The position numbers were made by a program, and so were the translations under genes. The notes beneath the pieces are model-generated. The model did not search any database. It had not been told where the DNA came from and was given only the letters and a program-made list of their open reading frames with translations. From Euglena gracilis (taxonomy: Eukaryota; Euglenida; Euglenophyceae; Euglenales), in NCBI GenBank assembly GCA_039621445.1, contig CP154954.1, positions 47,657,847 through 47,721,846 of the forward strand: a DNA stretch of 64,000 nt, read 5' to 3'. Shown here piece by piece: positions 41,250 through 50,419 of this stretch (positions are counted from its first letter, which is position 1; each line of letters opens with the position of its first letter).

Positions 41250-41960
41250 GGCGTCATCAAAGTGCTTTTTCACTTCTGTGGGTTATTTTGGAGAAAACGG
41301 GGGTGCCCCCCCCTGAAGCCACCACAGACCAGGTGGCTGACGCTTTAATTCAATTATTTCAATTTTTCAAGGCCCAAGCCCGTAATGCATATAGTGCAAT
41401 GCTTTGATTCCTGGGTTTGGTGGACTGAGATTCCACACCCTGTTAACCCCCTACAAGAGACTTTGGAACCAAAACCTGGATAAGTATGGTGCATTTTGGG
41501 ACCCCCTCCCAATCCTCCTGGGGCTGGCAAAGGCGCCTATGCCTACTGATATTTGTACATTGCGTACACAACTGATTTTTTTCTCACAAATCATCTGTTT
41601 ATACCGATCCTCAGACTTATCACAAGTCAAACGAACCACCAGTGTGTTGGGTAGGGAACCCTCATCAAGATTAAGCGTAAATGACAGAAATTACATAAGT
41701 GGCAAAGGGTTGTGTCCATACCCCAGTGTCCCCAAATAAGCCCATTTCATTTAATGATGTGCTATGTGGCTGCCACACGTTCATTCGTCAGACCTGGGGG
41801 GCCCCTCCTCATTTCATTAAAACCCCCCTTCAGGGCCATAAGTGCACACACGATTGCTTCTATCACAAAAGACTTTTTGGCCAAACATGGGGTACCCCCC
41901 AGGTGTGGGGGGCCCACTCCACCAGAGGGAGGAGCAGGGGTTGGTTTCGTACTCCCTCGA
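41200..41960 (+). pseudogene. Tyrosine recombinase of a DIRS/Ngaro-type retroelement, frameshifted
   Basis: These enzymes integrate a circular cDNA using an R...H-x-x-R...Y site. Segment 41200-41405 (N-terminal helices) is in one frame. Segment 41404-41650 in a second frame has LYRSSDLSQVKR with the box I Arg at 41605. Segment 41750-41900 in a third frame has PPFRAISAHTIASITKDFLAKHGV. Segment 41905-41930 returns to another frame with GAHSTRG, the box II H-x-x-R. After box II the reading diverges into repeat sequence and no catalytic Tyr follows. At least three frame changes and the missing Tyr make it inactive. Confidence 0.78.
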
Positions 41961-41976
41961 GGAAAACCGAAAACGG

Positions 41977-42277
41977 AGGAAGGGACACCGAGGGCGAAGC
42001 ACAAAGACCTTGTGAGCCCGACCCCCCAACCCGTAAAAGAAAATTTGTCTTCCAAAGCCCTCGGTCAGAGAGTGGGGGCCAGGGAAGGGAGAGGGGGGGG
42101 GGCCAAGGGGCAAGAAGCCACGTCGCCAAGTCGGCGCAGCATCGTCAGCCAACTCCGGCGAGGCGGCACTAAGCAAGACCTCCTAACCCAGCGCAACCAA
42201 ACAATCCAAACAACACCGCCGGAGAGCAAGGCATGGCCTCACAAGGTCTTTGTGCTTCGCCCTCGGTGTCCCTTCCT
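41977..42277. repeat. Perfect 40-bp inverted repeat in the element's 3' region
   Basis: Arms 41977-42016 and 42238-42277 are exact reverse complements (outer bases aggaagggacaccg and cggtgtcccttcct). The loop is about 220 bases. A diverged direct copy of 42150-42280 follows at 42505-42620 (ccgccggcgagcaagacatgg against ccgccggagagcaaggcatgg). Confidence 0.85.
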
Positions 42278-42959
42278 CCCTGGTCTATTTTTCTCGCGGG
42301 AGTGCGAGTTGTTAAGCGATGCTCTTCGTGTTGGTAATTACATTTTTCATTGAAGTCCGAATATGTCAACAAATTCTGATTTGATATTCGCTACGAGCGT
42401 CACTTTCTGGACAATTCGATTGACTTCACTATTACAAATTCACTTTTCAAGGATGTTGAATTGAAGTTCCTTTCTTCTGGGTTATCGGCGGGCAAATTAA
42501 GAGTCAGCCACCTCCGGCGACAAAGGCACTACGTGGGACCTCTTGACCCAAAGCACCCAAAAAATCCAACACCGCCGGCGAGCAAGACATGGCCTCGCAA
42601 GGGCAAAGTGCGGAGCCGGAGGTGTCTGGAAATGTTTCTTGCGGGACTGTTGGTGTGCGTTTGGGAAAGAACCCAGCGGGCTGAGAGCTCCCCCCTGGGC
42701 ATGACAATGGGGTTGGGTAGGAATCAGGGACCTGAGCCCACCCTGGTTATACCCGACAGGGAACCCAGAGAAGATCCTGAAGGGATTCGAGTCTGTGTTG
42801 GACCTCCTGAAACTGAGGTGGGGATTAAAGGCCCTACGCCGCCGGAGGTCAGTCCCGCGTTCCCCCCCACGGGGTGGAGCACGGGGTGGGCGTCCCGCGT
42901 TAACAGGTCTTCCGGTGCGGGGGACCCCCCCTACCTTCACCACCTACCCTTCCCTACCT

Positions 42960-43342
42960 TCAAGGGGGGGGGAGGGGGGTCCGAGGGCGGCCGCGCGGGC
43001 GGAACGCATCCTAAAATCGGTGATTTTCGGGTCCAAAAAAGTGGTCATTTTTTGCCATTTTTGGGCCATTTTTGACCAAAAAAGTGCTTTTTTGGCCGCG
43101 CGCAGAGCGCGCGGCCCCCAAATTTGCCATTTTGTGTCCGAAAATGGTCATTTTTGGTCATTTTTGGGCCTCAAAAATCGCGATTTTTTCACCAACATTT
43201 TTTTTCTTGGCTATGCTAGGCACAGGGGGGGAGGGGGGGTCCAGGGGGGGGCGAGCGGCCGCGCGGGCGGCCGCGCAGGGGCCGCGCGGGGGGGGGGGCG
43301 GGTGGGGGGGCCCCGGACCCCCCCGAGCGGCGCGCCTAGCCT
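42960..43342. mobile_element. AGGCTAGGC-type MITE sequence, copy 3 (right end of the composite)
   Basis: Reverse of 20969-21333: cgcatcctaaaatcggtg, ttgccatttttgggcc, gcgcgcagagcgcgcggccc, tatgctaggcac, a cgcgcaggggccgcgcg palindrome and gcgcgcctagcct. Confidence 0.8.
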
Positions 43343-43619
43343 GCAATGGACCTCCCCCAATTAGCCAATAGAGGGTATGCTTTTTTGAAAAGGCAAAAAA
43401 ATAACCTTTTTCCTTGCGATGTGGCCTTTTTTTTGAGGAAACGTTCTAAGTCATTTTTTTTTGGTCACCAAAAAGTGAGGTTTTTAGTTTTTCCTAACCC
43501 TTCATCACAAAATGGTGTGGTTGGCCAGGCGTCATGTGAAAGCCAGCACCCTTTGTGGACTGCGAAGATGCAGAGATAAAAAATGAACTTTTTTCTCAAA
43601 AACCATTTCAAAAAAATTT

Positions 43620-44050
43620 CACCAAACCGTTTTTTTTTAAAAAAAACGGGTTTTTTTTAGAAAAGAAACATGTTTTTTTGTTTCAAAAAAAAACAGCCGT
43701 CAACCTTAGTTAGGGTTAGGGTTGGGGTCAGGGTTCGACTCTGCCGTTTGGGGGTCGTGGTTTTGGGGGTGGGGGTCGTACAGCGAACAAGTACCCCCCA
43801 AAAAACTAGAAATAGAAGAAATAGAATGGGTGTTAAGGTGCGTTGGGCAGAACAAGGTGATGGCAATAGCTTGTAGAACTGCATTTGAAAGCAACCCGTT
43901 TGTTTTTTGAAAAAAAGCACATTCTTTGTTGCTTTATAAAAACAAAAACTTTTTTTTTTAAAAAACGCCAGCATGGTACCCAGAATGGTGGTGCCCCCGC
44001 GTCCCCCCCCCGCGTCCCCCCCGCGTCCCCCCTGCGTCCCCAACACCCCC
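43620..44050. repeat. T/A runs, telomere-like tract and CGTCCCCCC array
   Basis: Positions 43630-43690 are T/A-run hairpins. Positions 43705-43740 are gttagggttagggttggggtc. Positions 43995-44045 are repeated gcgtcccccc. The short reading 43800-43910 between them is not convincing. Confidence 0.55.
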
Positions 44051-44205
44051 TAGGAACTTCTGGCACTTATTTTGTTGAAAAACTTCAGTAGCACTTCGAG
44101 TGCTTCTGAGGCTCAAATCGACGTTTTTGGGACGTTTTCAAAAATTGATTTTTGGCAAATGTGCTTAAAATGGGCTCCGAGCGTGAAATTGGCCATGGAA
44201 CTTTT

Positions 44206-44292
44206 GGTGGTCGCTAGCTACCGAATTCTGGCGACCTGCCGCTAGCGACCGTTGGTGGTCGACCCGACCGGTCGCTAGCGACCACCAAAAAT
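44206..44292. repeat. GGTCGCTAGCGACC palindromic mini-element, copy 1
   Basis: Bounded by tttggtggtcgctagc and gctagcgaccaccaaa, an 87-bp foldback. Copy 2 is at 47394-47482. Confidence 0.75.
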
Positions 44293-44399
44293 TCGCTAAC
44301 CCCCCCAGAAAATTTATACCCCCCCCCCCCGTGAGGGAAAATTTTCTCCTTGAGAAAGCCATGAATTTTTATATCAAAAGTTCCTGATTCTGCTTTTAG

Positions 44400-44590
44400 G
44401 ATCTTGCACGATGTCAGACAATGTTTACGTTACTATGAACTGCATTGGGGACTTGAAAGCCGTTCATGTGCTTGGGTGTAATTGCGCATTGCGCATGGGC
44501 AGGCAGGGGATTTTGTTATTGGAGGGCGGGGGGGGGTGGGCCATAGGTTCGGCTTCCTTCGGCTTCTTGGCATCTTGTTGGTATACCGCG
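44400..44590 (+). CDS. Possible exon, function unknown
   Basis: A ctgcttttag acceptor at 44391-44399 precedes an open frame containing MSDNVYVTMNCIGDLKAVHV from 44411. It has no repeat bias until a G run at 44528. No motif recognised; the 3' limit is unclear. The tgcgcattgcgcatggg palindrome at 44486 resembles others at 58.3 and 59.75 kb. Confidence 0.25.
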
Positions 44591-44957
44591 AGAGCAACCA
44601 GGAACAGTAGGCGGGAGGGGAAATGCGCTGGACGGCCCTCGGAAGAAATGCGCAAAAAGTCTCCTTTGAAGACTGCCCAAAATGGTCAAAAGAATTCCAG
44701 CATACCATGCCCCCGAGCTGTCCCCCCCCCCCCCTAGCTATTGAGCTATTCCCATTGGGGGGATGGGAACAGCTCACTGTCATAGGGGGTGCAACCCCCG
44801 TGACCCCCCCCCCCGGTGACCCCCCACATGACCCGAGAATCGAACTTTCAATTTTCATACAATGAATGCGCCTTCATCACTTCAGCCTTTCTTTTTGTGG
44901 ATTTGGCAAAGAGAAAATTTTGTAACCGCATAAAAACTCAATCCAAATTTCTTCACA

Positions 44958-45262
44958 CAAATTGTGGCTGACCCAGATTAGCCTGCCTGAAAACATGTTC
45001 AGCAGGGGGGCCCCCGAAGTGGGCCCCCTGAACACGTTTTCAGGCTGAAATCTGGGTCAGCCACAATTTGTTTAAAAACGTTTTCAGAGCCCGCCAAATG
45101 CCTGCCCTGAAATTTGTGGTCATGATTCACGCAAGGAGTCAAAAATGCGAAGATGTGAAATTCGGACCGAAAAAAAGGCGCCCTAATGGAAAACGTGCCT
45201 TACCATAGATGCCTTGATGGAAAACGTCATTGCCATAGGTGCCCTAATGGAAACCGTGTTAC
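44958..45262. repeat. Foldback-plus-array repeat B1
   Basis: A hairpin of acaaattgtggctgaccc and its complement encloses a ggggcccccgaagtgggcccc core (44955-45080). Then come gagcccgccaaatgcctgcc, ctgaaatttgtggtcatg and attcacgc, followed by degenerate ccctaatggaaaacgtg units. The layout equals A1/A2, but sequence identity is limited to the cctgccctg core. Confidence 0.65.
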
Positions 45263-45350
45263 CCTCCCTTTCCCCCCCTTTTTTTTCACTGTCCTCCCAC
45301 TATGGCTAAATGCACGGCAAACTTTGTGAATGGTCTTTTGCCACCTCCCC

Positions 45351-45970
45351 CTAGGACGGGACCCCCTTCATGGCACCTTGCAGGGCAACACGAAGAAAAT
45401 GCCTAGCTGGGGGCGGCAGCCCCCCCCCCCCCCCCGCTAGACGACCAAGGGCGCCGAAGGCGCCTCGGGACTGTTTGTTTACGGTGCGCGTGGCATTACA
45501 TGCGCGCCTGGCCTTGGGTCGGCAACCCCCGGAGATTATTGGATGGTGGGGGGGGTGAGGTGGGGGGGCGGCAGCCCCCCCAGTCGGGACACAACACGAG
45601 GCAGTGGGGGTTGGTCGGGGGGGGGGGGGGAGTAGGCACATTGCAAAAGGCAACACAACTCCCTTGGTCGTGGTTTTGCGGACTGCCCGAGCGACGGCAT
45701 TCACGTATGCATGAAAAGAGGTTGCCGGATGATTCCCTGAAACGAACACACTTCCCGACTGCTGCGCACGTTGAGCCACACATTGTTCAATGATGCTCGC
45801 CTCATCGAACAACAGGCTGGGTTCCAGCTCCCATCCCGTCCAGGCAACAAAGAAATCATCCAGCTCAGGATAAGATGCTTGCCGATGTTGACACAGTTTG
45901 GCGAACTCCAAACAGTTGGCAACAGCAGCAAGCTCTGCACTTTTGGGGGAAAGTGCATAGCACTTTTGTG
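45351..45970 (-). CDS. Orphan conserved domain (ELDxFxxAWxxWELxPxLLFD), copy 2
   Basis: Minus strand, 45970 towards 45351. In frame it reads LEFAKLC, PELDDFFVAWTGWELEPSLLFD, then IIEQC and QRAQQSG, aligning residue by residue with the plus ORF at 16320-16820. Conserved Lys/Glu/Ala residues upstream (45970-45912) are in frame without a nearby ATG, so the domain continues past the first in-frame start. The distal part (45600-45351) runs through C tracts and is probably not coding. Function unknown. Both copies being open across about 75 codons while nucleotides differ argues for selection at some time. Alternative: a transposon-encoded accessory protein. Confidence 0.45.
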
Positions 45971-46020
45971 GTGCAGGTCACGGGGGGTCACGGGGGGAGG
46001 TCACGGGGGAAGTATACCAC
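45970..46020. repeat. GGTCACGGGGG array
   Basis: Three ggtcacgggggg units followed by aagtatacc, as at 27090-27115 (ggtcacgggggaaatatgac). Confidence 0.65.
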
Positions 46021-46334
46021 CTTGGAGGTAGTCACGAGCATCGGTGTCGGAAAAAATTTTACCTGGGGGGACGAGCATCCAGTGCAAGGTTGACCACTCT
46101 CATTGGGGAGATCCATGGGGGGATCCCCTATGAGGGGCTCCCCCTCAAGGGGGGGGGGTAGGAGCCCAACCCCCATCAAGGGCTTTTTTTCACAACTGCT
46201 CAAACGGAGGCCGGACGATGATGGTTTTTTTATTTGCAGGGGTGCAAAAATGGGTCGGATTTGGGCTCACCAATGCAATTTTTTTTATATAATTCAAAGT
46301 CATCACTGCCCGAAGGGCAGCAACACAGTGTAAC

Positions 46335-46565
46335 AAATTTTTTGGGGGGGTGGTCGCGGGGGGGGGGGACGCGGGGGGGGGGGGACACGAGGGAGGGAAC
46401 TATGGCCGAACTACCCCCACACACTTTCTTTGGCGTCACCCAAATTTGTATGTTATTTTCCTTTGGTCGACCAAAAAACATTCCTGGCCAAAATCCGGGA
46501 CGCGGGGGGGGGGGGGGGGGGGGGGACGGGGGGGGGGGACGCGGAGGGGACGGGAACACCCCCTT
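46335..46565. repeat. GGGACGCGGGG G-tract repeat, copy 2
   Basis: Same conserved middle as 24150-24420 (ttcctttggtcgaccaaaaa, ccaaaatccgggacgcgg). It ends aacaccccctttg, as there. Confidence 0.75.
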
Positions 46566-46649
46566 TGTTGTTGAAAAGGCGAAAATTGGCTGAAAATCAT
46601 TAAAATTTAGAATTCAGACAAAAAGTTGGTTTCTGAGATTAAAAAACGT

Positions 46650-46912
46650 GTTCAGCCCGCCAAATGCCTGCCCTGAAATTCGTGGTCATGAACATCCATT
46701 AGGGCATTTGTGGCAATGACACGTTTTCCATTAAGGCATCTGTGGCAATGACATGTTTTCCATTAGGGCATCTGTGGCAATGACACGTTTTCCATTAGGG
46801 CATCTGTGGCAATGACACATTTTCCATTAGGGCATCTGTGGCAATGACACGTTTTCCATTAGGGCATCTGTGGCAATGACACGTTTTCCATTAGGGCATC
46901 TGTGGCAATCAA
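46650..46912. repeat. Foldback-plus-array repeat B2: tandem array, 32-bp unit
   Basis: It opens with cagcccgccaaatgcctgcc and ctgaaattcgtggtcatg, as in B1. About seven near-identical 32-base units follow (landmarks cattagggcatctgtgg and caatgacacgtttt; starts at 46761 and 46793, for example). No hairpin precedes it. There are no unique spacers, so it is a simple tandem array and not CRISPR. Confidence 0.85.
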
Positions 46913-46949
46913 AAAATTGTTGTCATGAAATTTCGGCGACAGGTTGAGA

Positions 46950-47005
46950 GCTACCCTAGACTAGGTAGGTCTAGACTAGACTGGACTAGACTAGGTAGAT
47001 CTAGG
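46950..47005. repeat. CTAGACTAG palindrome cluster
   Basis: Runs of ctagactagg, gtctagactag and agatctagg words. Confidence 0.6.
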
Positions 47006-47039
47006 GGGGTACTCCACAACAGAAGAAACGGCTAGAGGT

Positions 47040-47393
47040 TGCCTTTGAGCAATACGACAGGGAGTGTTAGACGTCACGGAAGACGACACACTTTACACAA
47101 AAAAGAGCCATACTTTGGTGGCCGCCGCAAATGATGGCAATGAAAATGGTATGCCACGGCTCCACACGATTTGTATTTTTGGGAATGGCAACACCACAAA
47201 AAACACATTTGTCCGTCTGTTTTATAGCACGCACACACACACACCTCAGCTGGCTGCCCAGATTGGCATTGCTGCAGTTTCTTTTGCCCGAAAGTATGGT
47301 AGCATTGTTTTGCAATACAACGGGGGTTTTGCATTACATCCCAATGGGGCGGGGGGCTTAAAAATTTTCTGAAGGGGGTGGGTCGAAATTTTG
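47040..47393. other. Unassigned stretch, open on both strands
   Basis: The plus ORF 47064-47372 and the minus ORF 47315-47067 are both protein-like (the minus strand has KCVFCG). Neither has a recognised domain or a decisive splice signal. It may contain an exon. Confidence 0.25.
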
Positions 47394-47482
47394 GTGGTCG
47401 CCAGCGACCGGTCGGTCTGACCACCAATGGTCGGTCGACCATGGCCAACGGTCGCTAGCGACCAGTCGCTAGCGACCACCAA
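47394..47482. repeat. GGTCGCTAGCGACC palindromic mini-element, copy 2
   Basis: tttggtggtcgccagcgacc at the left and agtcgctagcgaccaccaaa at the right, with ggtcggtcgacc inside. Confidence 0.75.
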
Positions 47483-47579
47483 ACGTTCCACAGCCAATTT
47501 CCCGCAATGAGCCCTTAAAATTGACCATTTTTTGCGAACACGCAAAAAAGTTGCCAAAACGACCCCTTTTGGGGTGCCC

Positions 47580-47880
47580 AAGGGTCGGGGTTGGGAATAG
47601 CTCGGGGGGAACCAAGGTCCCCCCCCCCCGAGCTGTCCCCCCCCCCCCGCACTGTTCCCATTGGGCCGTAAAGGGTCCCGGGGACGGGACCCTTTACGGG
47701 GGGGGGGGCACGGTAAAAAATATTTAAAGATATTCCATTTTTGTGGAGTGTGGTTTGAGTGTTTCGTAACGAGTTTTTTTCAACGAAATGTCAGTTTTGT
47801 TTTTTTGCCTTTTTGTTGCCGTTTATTTCAGAAAAAGACATTTTTTTAAAAAAAACGCCAACTGTGAGAGTGGAGAGGGT
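47580..47880. repeat. GGGAACAG/CTGTTCCC C-tract repeat and inverted T/A-run foldback
   Basis: Positions 47600-47700 contain gaatagctcgggg, gagctgtcccccc and actgttcccattggg. The 51250-51630 region uses similar words. Positions 47755-47870 are the T/A-run foldback in reverse (gtttcgtaacgagttttt). Confidence 0.5.
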
Positions 47881-48239
47881 CCGGAACCCCCGGTTGACCA
47901 ACGAAGTCCACCGAACCAGGGAGGGGAGTCCGGAAACCCAGTCAACGGGACCACCCTCCCTTCGAACCTGTTCATTGAGGGTATTTTCCCCAATGACCCC
48001 CCCCCCGCTCGACCTCCGTTCCGAACCCAAATTCAGCCCTCCAAAAAGTCGAAAAATCCACATTATTTAAAATTTACCCCTCAATTTGGCATCAAAATAA
48101 AATGTAAAAAAAAATGTACCCAATGGCGTGCAAATTCCTCTTTGGGATCGAAACTTGGAGCAATGCATGACACCATGTAAGTCACATGCCCCCTCAGACC
48201 CCAATGCCCCATTTCACCATGGTCCCTTTTTTGTCGCAG

Positions 48240-48381
48240 GTTTTCTCCCACCTTCACAATGTCTGGTGGGCCAGTGACCACAATTTATTGCACAGAACTC
48301 CCACGCGATATGACAGAACGGGAGTTCTACAATCTTTTCCAGTTTGCAGATGGTTTTGAGCAGACATCTCTTTCAAACAGG
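48240..48381 (+). CDS. RRM-domain exon, N-terminal half (RBPMS/Couch potato-like)
   Basis: RNA-recognition motifs bind single-stranded RNA. The exon follows a gtcccttttttgtcgcag acceptor (48239) and ends at agg|gtgtat. In frame (ATG at 48259) it reads MSGGPVTTIYCTELPRDMTE, then REFYNLFQ, FADGFE and a Ser-Asn-Arg end. This is strand beta-1 with an RNP2-like hexamer (IYCTEL), helix alpha-1 (REFYNLF) and beta-2 of an RRM, closest in pattern to the RBPMS/Scw1-type RRM (LPxDxxxRExYxLFxxxxGFE). The RNP1 half is missing here but is found at 55391. Phase is 0 at the donor. Reading past the donor gives VYLKDG and soon poor sequence, which supports the exon end. Confidence 0.55.
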
Positions 48382-49029
48382 GTGTATTTGAAAGATGGAT
48401 GTGCAACAAAGCGTCAACTTGGAAAGCTGTGCTGTCACAACTCCCGCTTCTTCTTGGAGTTCACAAGTGATTGTGACTTCCCAAGATTTGGGGGGTCCGC
48501 ACTTGGTTTTCTTAGCCGGAGGGGTCCAGCCAACTATTAACTTTTTTTTTCCAGCCACCAACTCCCAATCGTCCCCCCCCCCGTGGGGGTCCGCTGAAAT
48601 AAAGTTTGGACCAAAAGGAATTGACCTTTTTAAAAAGGGGGGCAAACGGGCTATTTTTTTGCGGGGTTTTGGGTTTTCGCCTCCAAACTTTGGCAGAATA
48701 TGCCAACCCGGCTCTATTTTGATGTTTTGGGGTACCGTGCTGGGACTAGCCAGCACGTTTCTTCTAGCCAGCACCTTTTGGACCCTTTAGCCCGCACCCT
48801 TTGGATGAGCTTAGAGATAGTCCTATTCCCTTGGTTTTTTTTTATTTTGCTCGGGATCTAGGTTATAGTCAGGGGTCGTTTTGATGGTTGGGTGATTTGT
48901 TTGGTAAATTTTTGCTCCTTTTCCTTTCAAAATGGAGTTTTATCGTGGAATGTCATCGGAATTTCACAAAACTTGCCCAAAATGGCATTTTTGGCCATTT
49001 TTGGCCAAAAAAGTGCGCTTGTGGTGAAC

Positions 49030-49420
49030 TTCACCGGTGAAGTTCACCGTTGGGTTAGGCAGAGGCTGTATTTTAGTCGGGTGCCGACCCCACCCCGGAG
49101 GGGGGGGGGTGCCTGCCTGGGCAGGCACCCCAAGGCACTCCAAATCTGATCCCACGGGGGGGGGGGGCACACGGCCAAAAGTTCCCTAGCACAGACCCCG
49201 CGCCAAAGGCGCCGGGGAGCCAAAAATGGCCTATTTTCAAAGGAATGTGCCTCGGCACAGGCCGAAATCCGCCCCCCCAAGTGGGGGGTAGTGCCTGCCT
49301 AGGCAGGCACTCATAGACACTCCGGACCCCCCCTCCCCCCGTTGGTAAAAAACGGCCTGGTCCGGGCCCCCCCGGTGAACTTTCAAACGGTGAACTTCAC
49401 CTAGAGGGGAGGGGAGGGGG
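49030..49420. repeat. GGTGCCTGCC / GTGAACTTCACC palindromes
   Basis: cttcaccggtgaagttcacc at 49030 recurs reversed near 49378-49402. ggtgcctgcctgggcaggcacc (49110) and gtgcctgcctaggcaggcac (49290) are near-perfect palindromes between G and C runs. Confidence 0.65.
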
Positions 49421-49439
49421 GTCCAAAATCCCAAAAGTC

Positions 49440-49640
49440 ACCACTTGATCTCCAATGAAAACCGCGGATTATCACCATGACCCCGGCCCGGATCCCAGAA
49501 TTTTTTTTTCACTCACCAGCGACTGGCTCCTGAGTTTCCGAATCACCTCCGTTTGACCCCCAACTCCCCGCCAGGCCCGTTGGGTGGGATTCGCCAACCC
49601 CCCCCCCCAGTTTCGACTCTGCCATTTTGACAGGGTGAAG
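49440..49640 (-). repeat. Inverted copy of the GGGCGGGGAGTTG repeat
   Basis: Reverse complement of 13850-14030: ttatcaccatgaccccggcc, gagtttccgaatcacctcc, caactccccgccaggccc. Confidence 0.7.
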
Positions 49641-50410
49641 GGGGGTCACGGGGGTCATGGGGACGACCCCCCCCAAAATACACCCCCCCTCAAAGTGTCC
49701 CCCCCAAAGTGGCCAAAAGTTTTGGCTTTACCTCCCCCCCTCGATTACTTTGGCGCCAAAGGCGCATTTGACACCCCCCAAAGTGTCCCTCCCCAGAGTG
49801 GCCATTTTGGGGTCCCACGGTGCCTGGAGGGTGGCCACTTTGAGGGGGGGGGTGAGGGCAATCAGGTTTTGTGCAATTCTGAGCTCTTTATGTATGTGAT
49901 GGTGCCATGGAGCCCAGGTACACGGGGGGGGGACCCCCCTGTTCACTTCCGAACTGAACTGGACACGTTGACTTCCCGGAGGGGGGGGGAGGGGGGGAGG
50001 GGGGGTCCGGCGCCGAAGGTGCCGAAATTTTGCATGAAAAAGTGCCTTGATTGGTGTGTGCTGATCCTTCTGGTTTTTTGGTTTTTTCCAGACGTGAACA
50101 AGTGTTGTACACGGGGACCCGGGACCAGGTCAGCTGGGTTCCCCACCCCCCCAAAACCCCATAATCACCGGGGCCACTGCTGGTCAACACCCCCGAATAG
50201 CGAAATTCTGGCAATTTTTCGACATAAATCGGGGCGGGGGGGGGGGACGGTGTGATTTTCGGGCCAGATTGCCTCAATGCCAGGAAACGGGGGGTGCCAA
50301 AAAGTGCGACCAGCCCCCGGGACCAGGTCAGCTGGTTTCCCCACCCCCTAATCACTTCCGAAATGAACTGAACAAGGGGGAGGGGGGAGGGGGGGGGTCC
50401 GGGGTCCCGA
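49640..50410. repeat. C-tract repeats with CCCCCAAAGTGGCCA and GGGACCAGGTCAGCTGG words
   Basis: Positions 49690-49850 have four (c/a)aagtg(g/t)cc words. Positions 49895-50150 and 50240-50405 share acttcc(g)aactgaactg, G runs, and gggaccaggtcagctgggttt. The second is a partial direct copy of the first. Confidence 0.55.
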
Positions 50411-50419
50411 AGTGGATTA

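Larger units (their letters stand above)
39334..43342 (+). mobile_element. Composite element: tyrosine-recombinase retroelement within AGGCTAGGC termini
   Basis: The outer ends are AGGCTAGGC at 39334 and GCCTAGCCT ending at 43342, with aatgg just outside each (39329-39333 and 43345-43349, the latter 2 bases away). The first ~40 bases and the last ~390 (from 42960: cgcatcctaaaatcgg, cgcgcgcagagcgcgcgg, gctatgctaggcac) match the solo MITE 20969-21333 in reverse. The coding block sits between them. The phrase acccttccctaccttca occurs at both coding edges (39387 and 42947), next to ttcaaggg, an arrangement like the split direct repeats of DIRS/Ngaro-type retroelements. Coding runs left to right: methyltransferase, retropepsin, RNase H, tyrosine recombinase, with several lesions. 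Confidence 0.7.

Noticed and set aside
46697-46912. CRISPR-like regular array
   Set aside because: The whole 32-bp unit repeats with no unique spacers, no Cas genes, and the context is eukaryotic.
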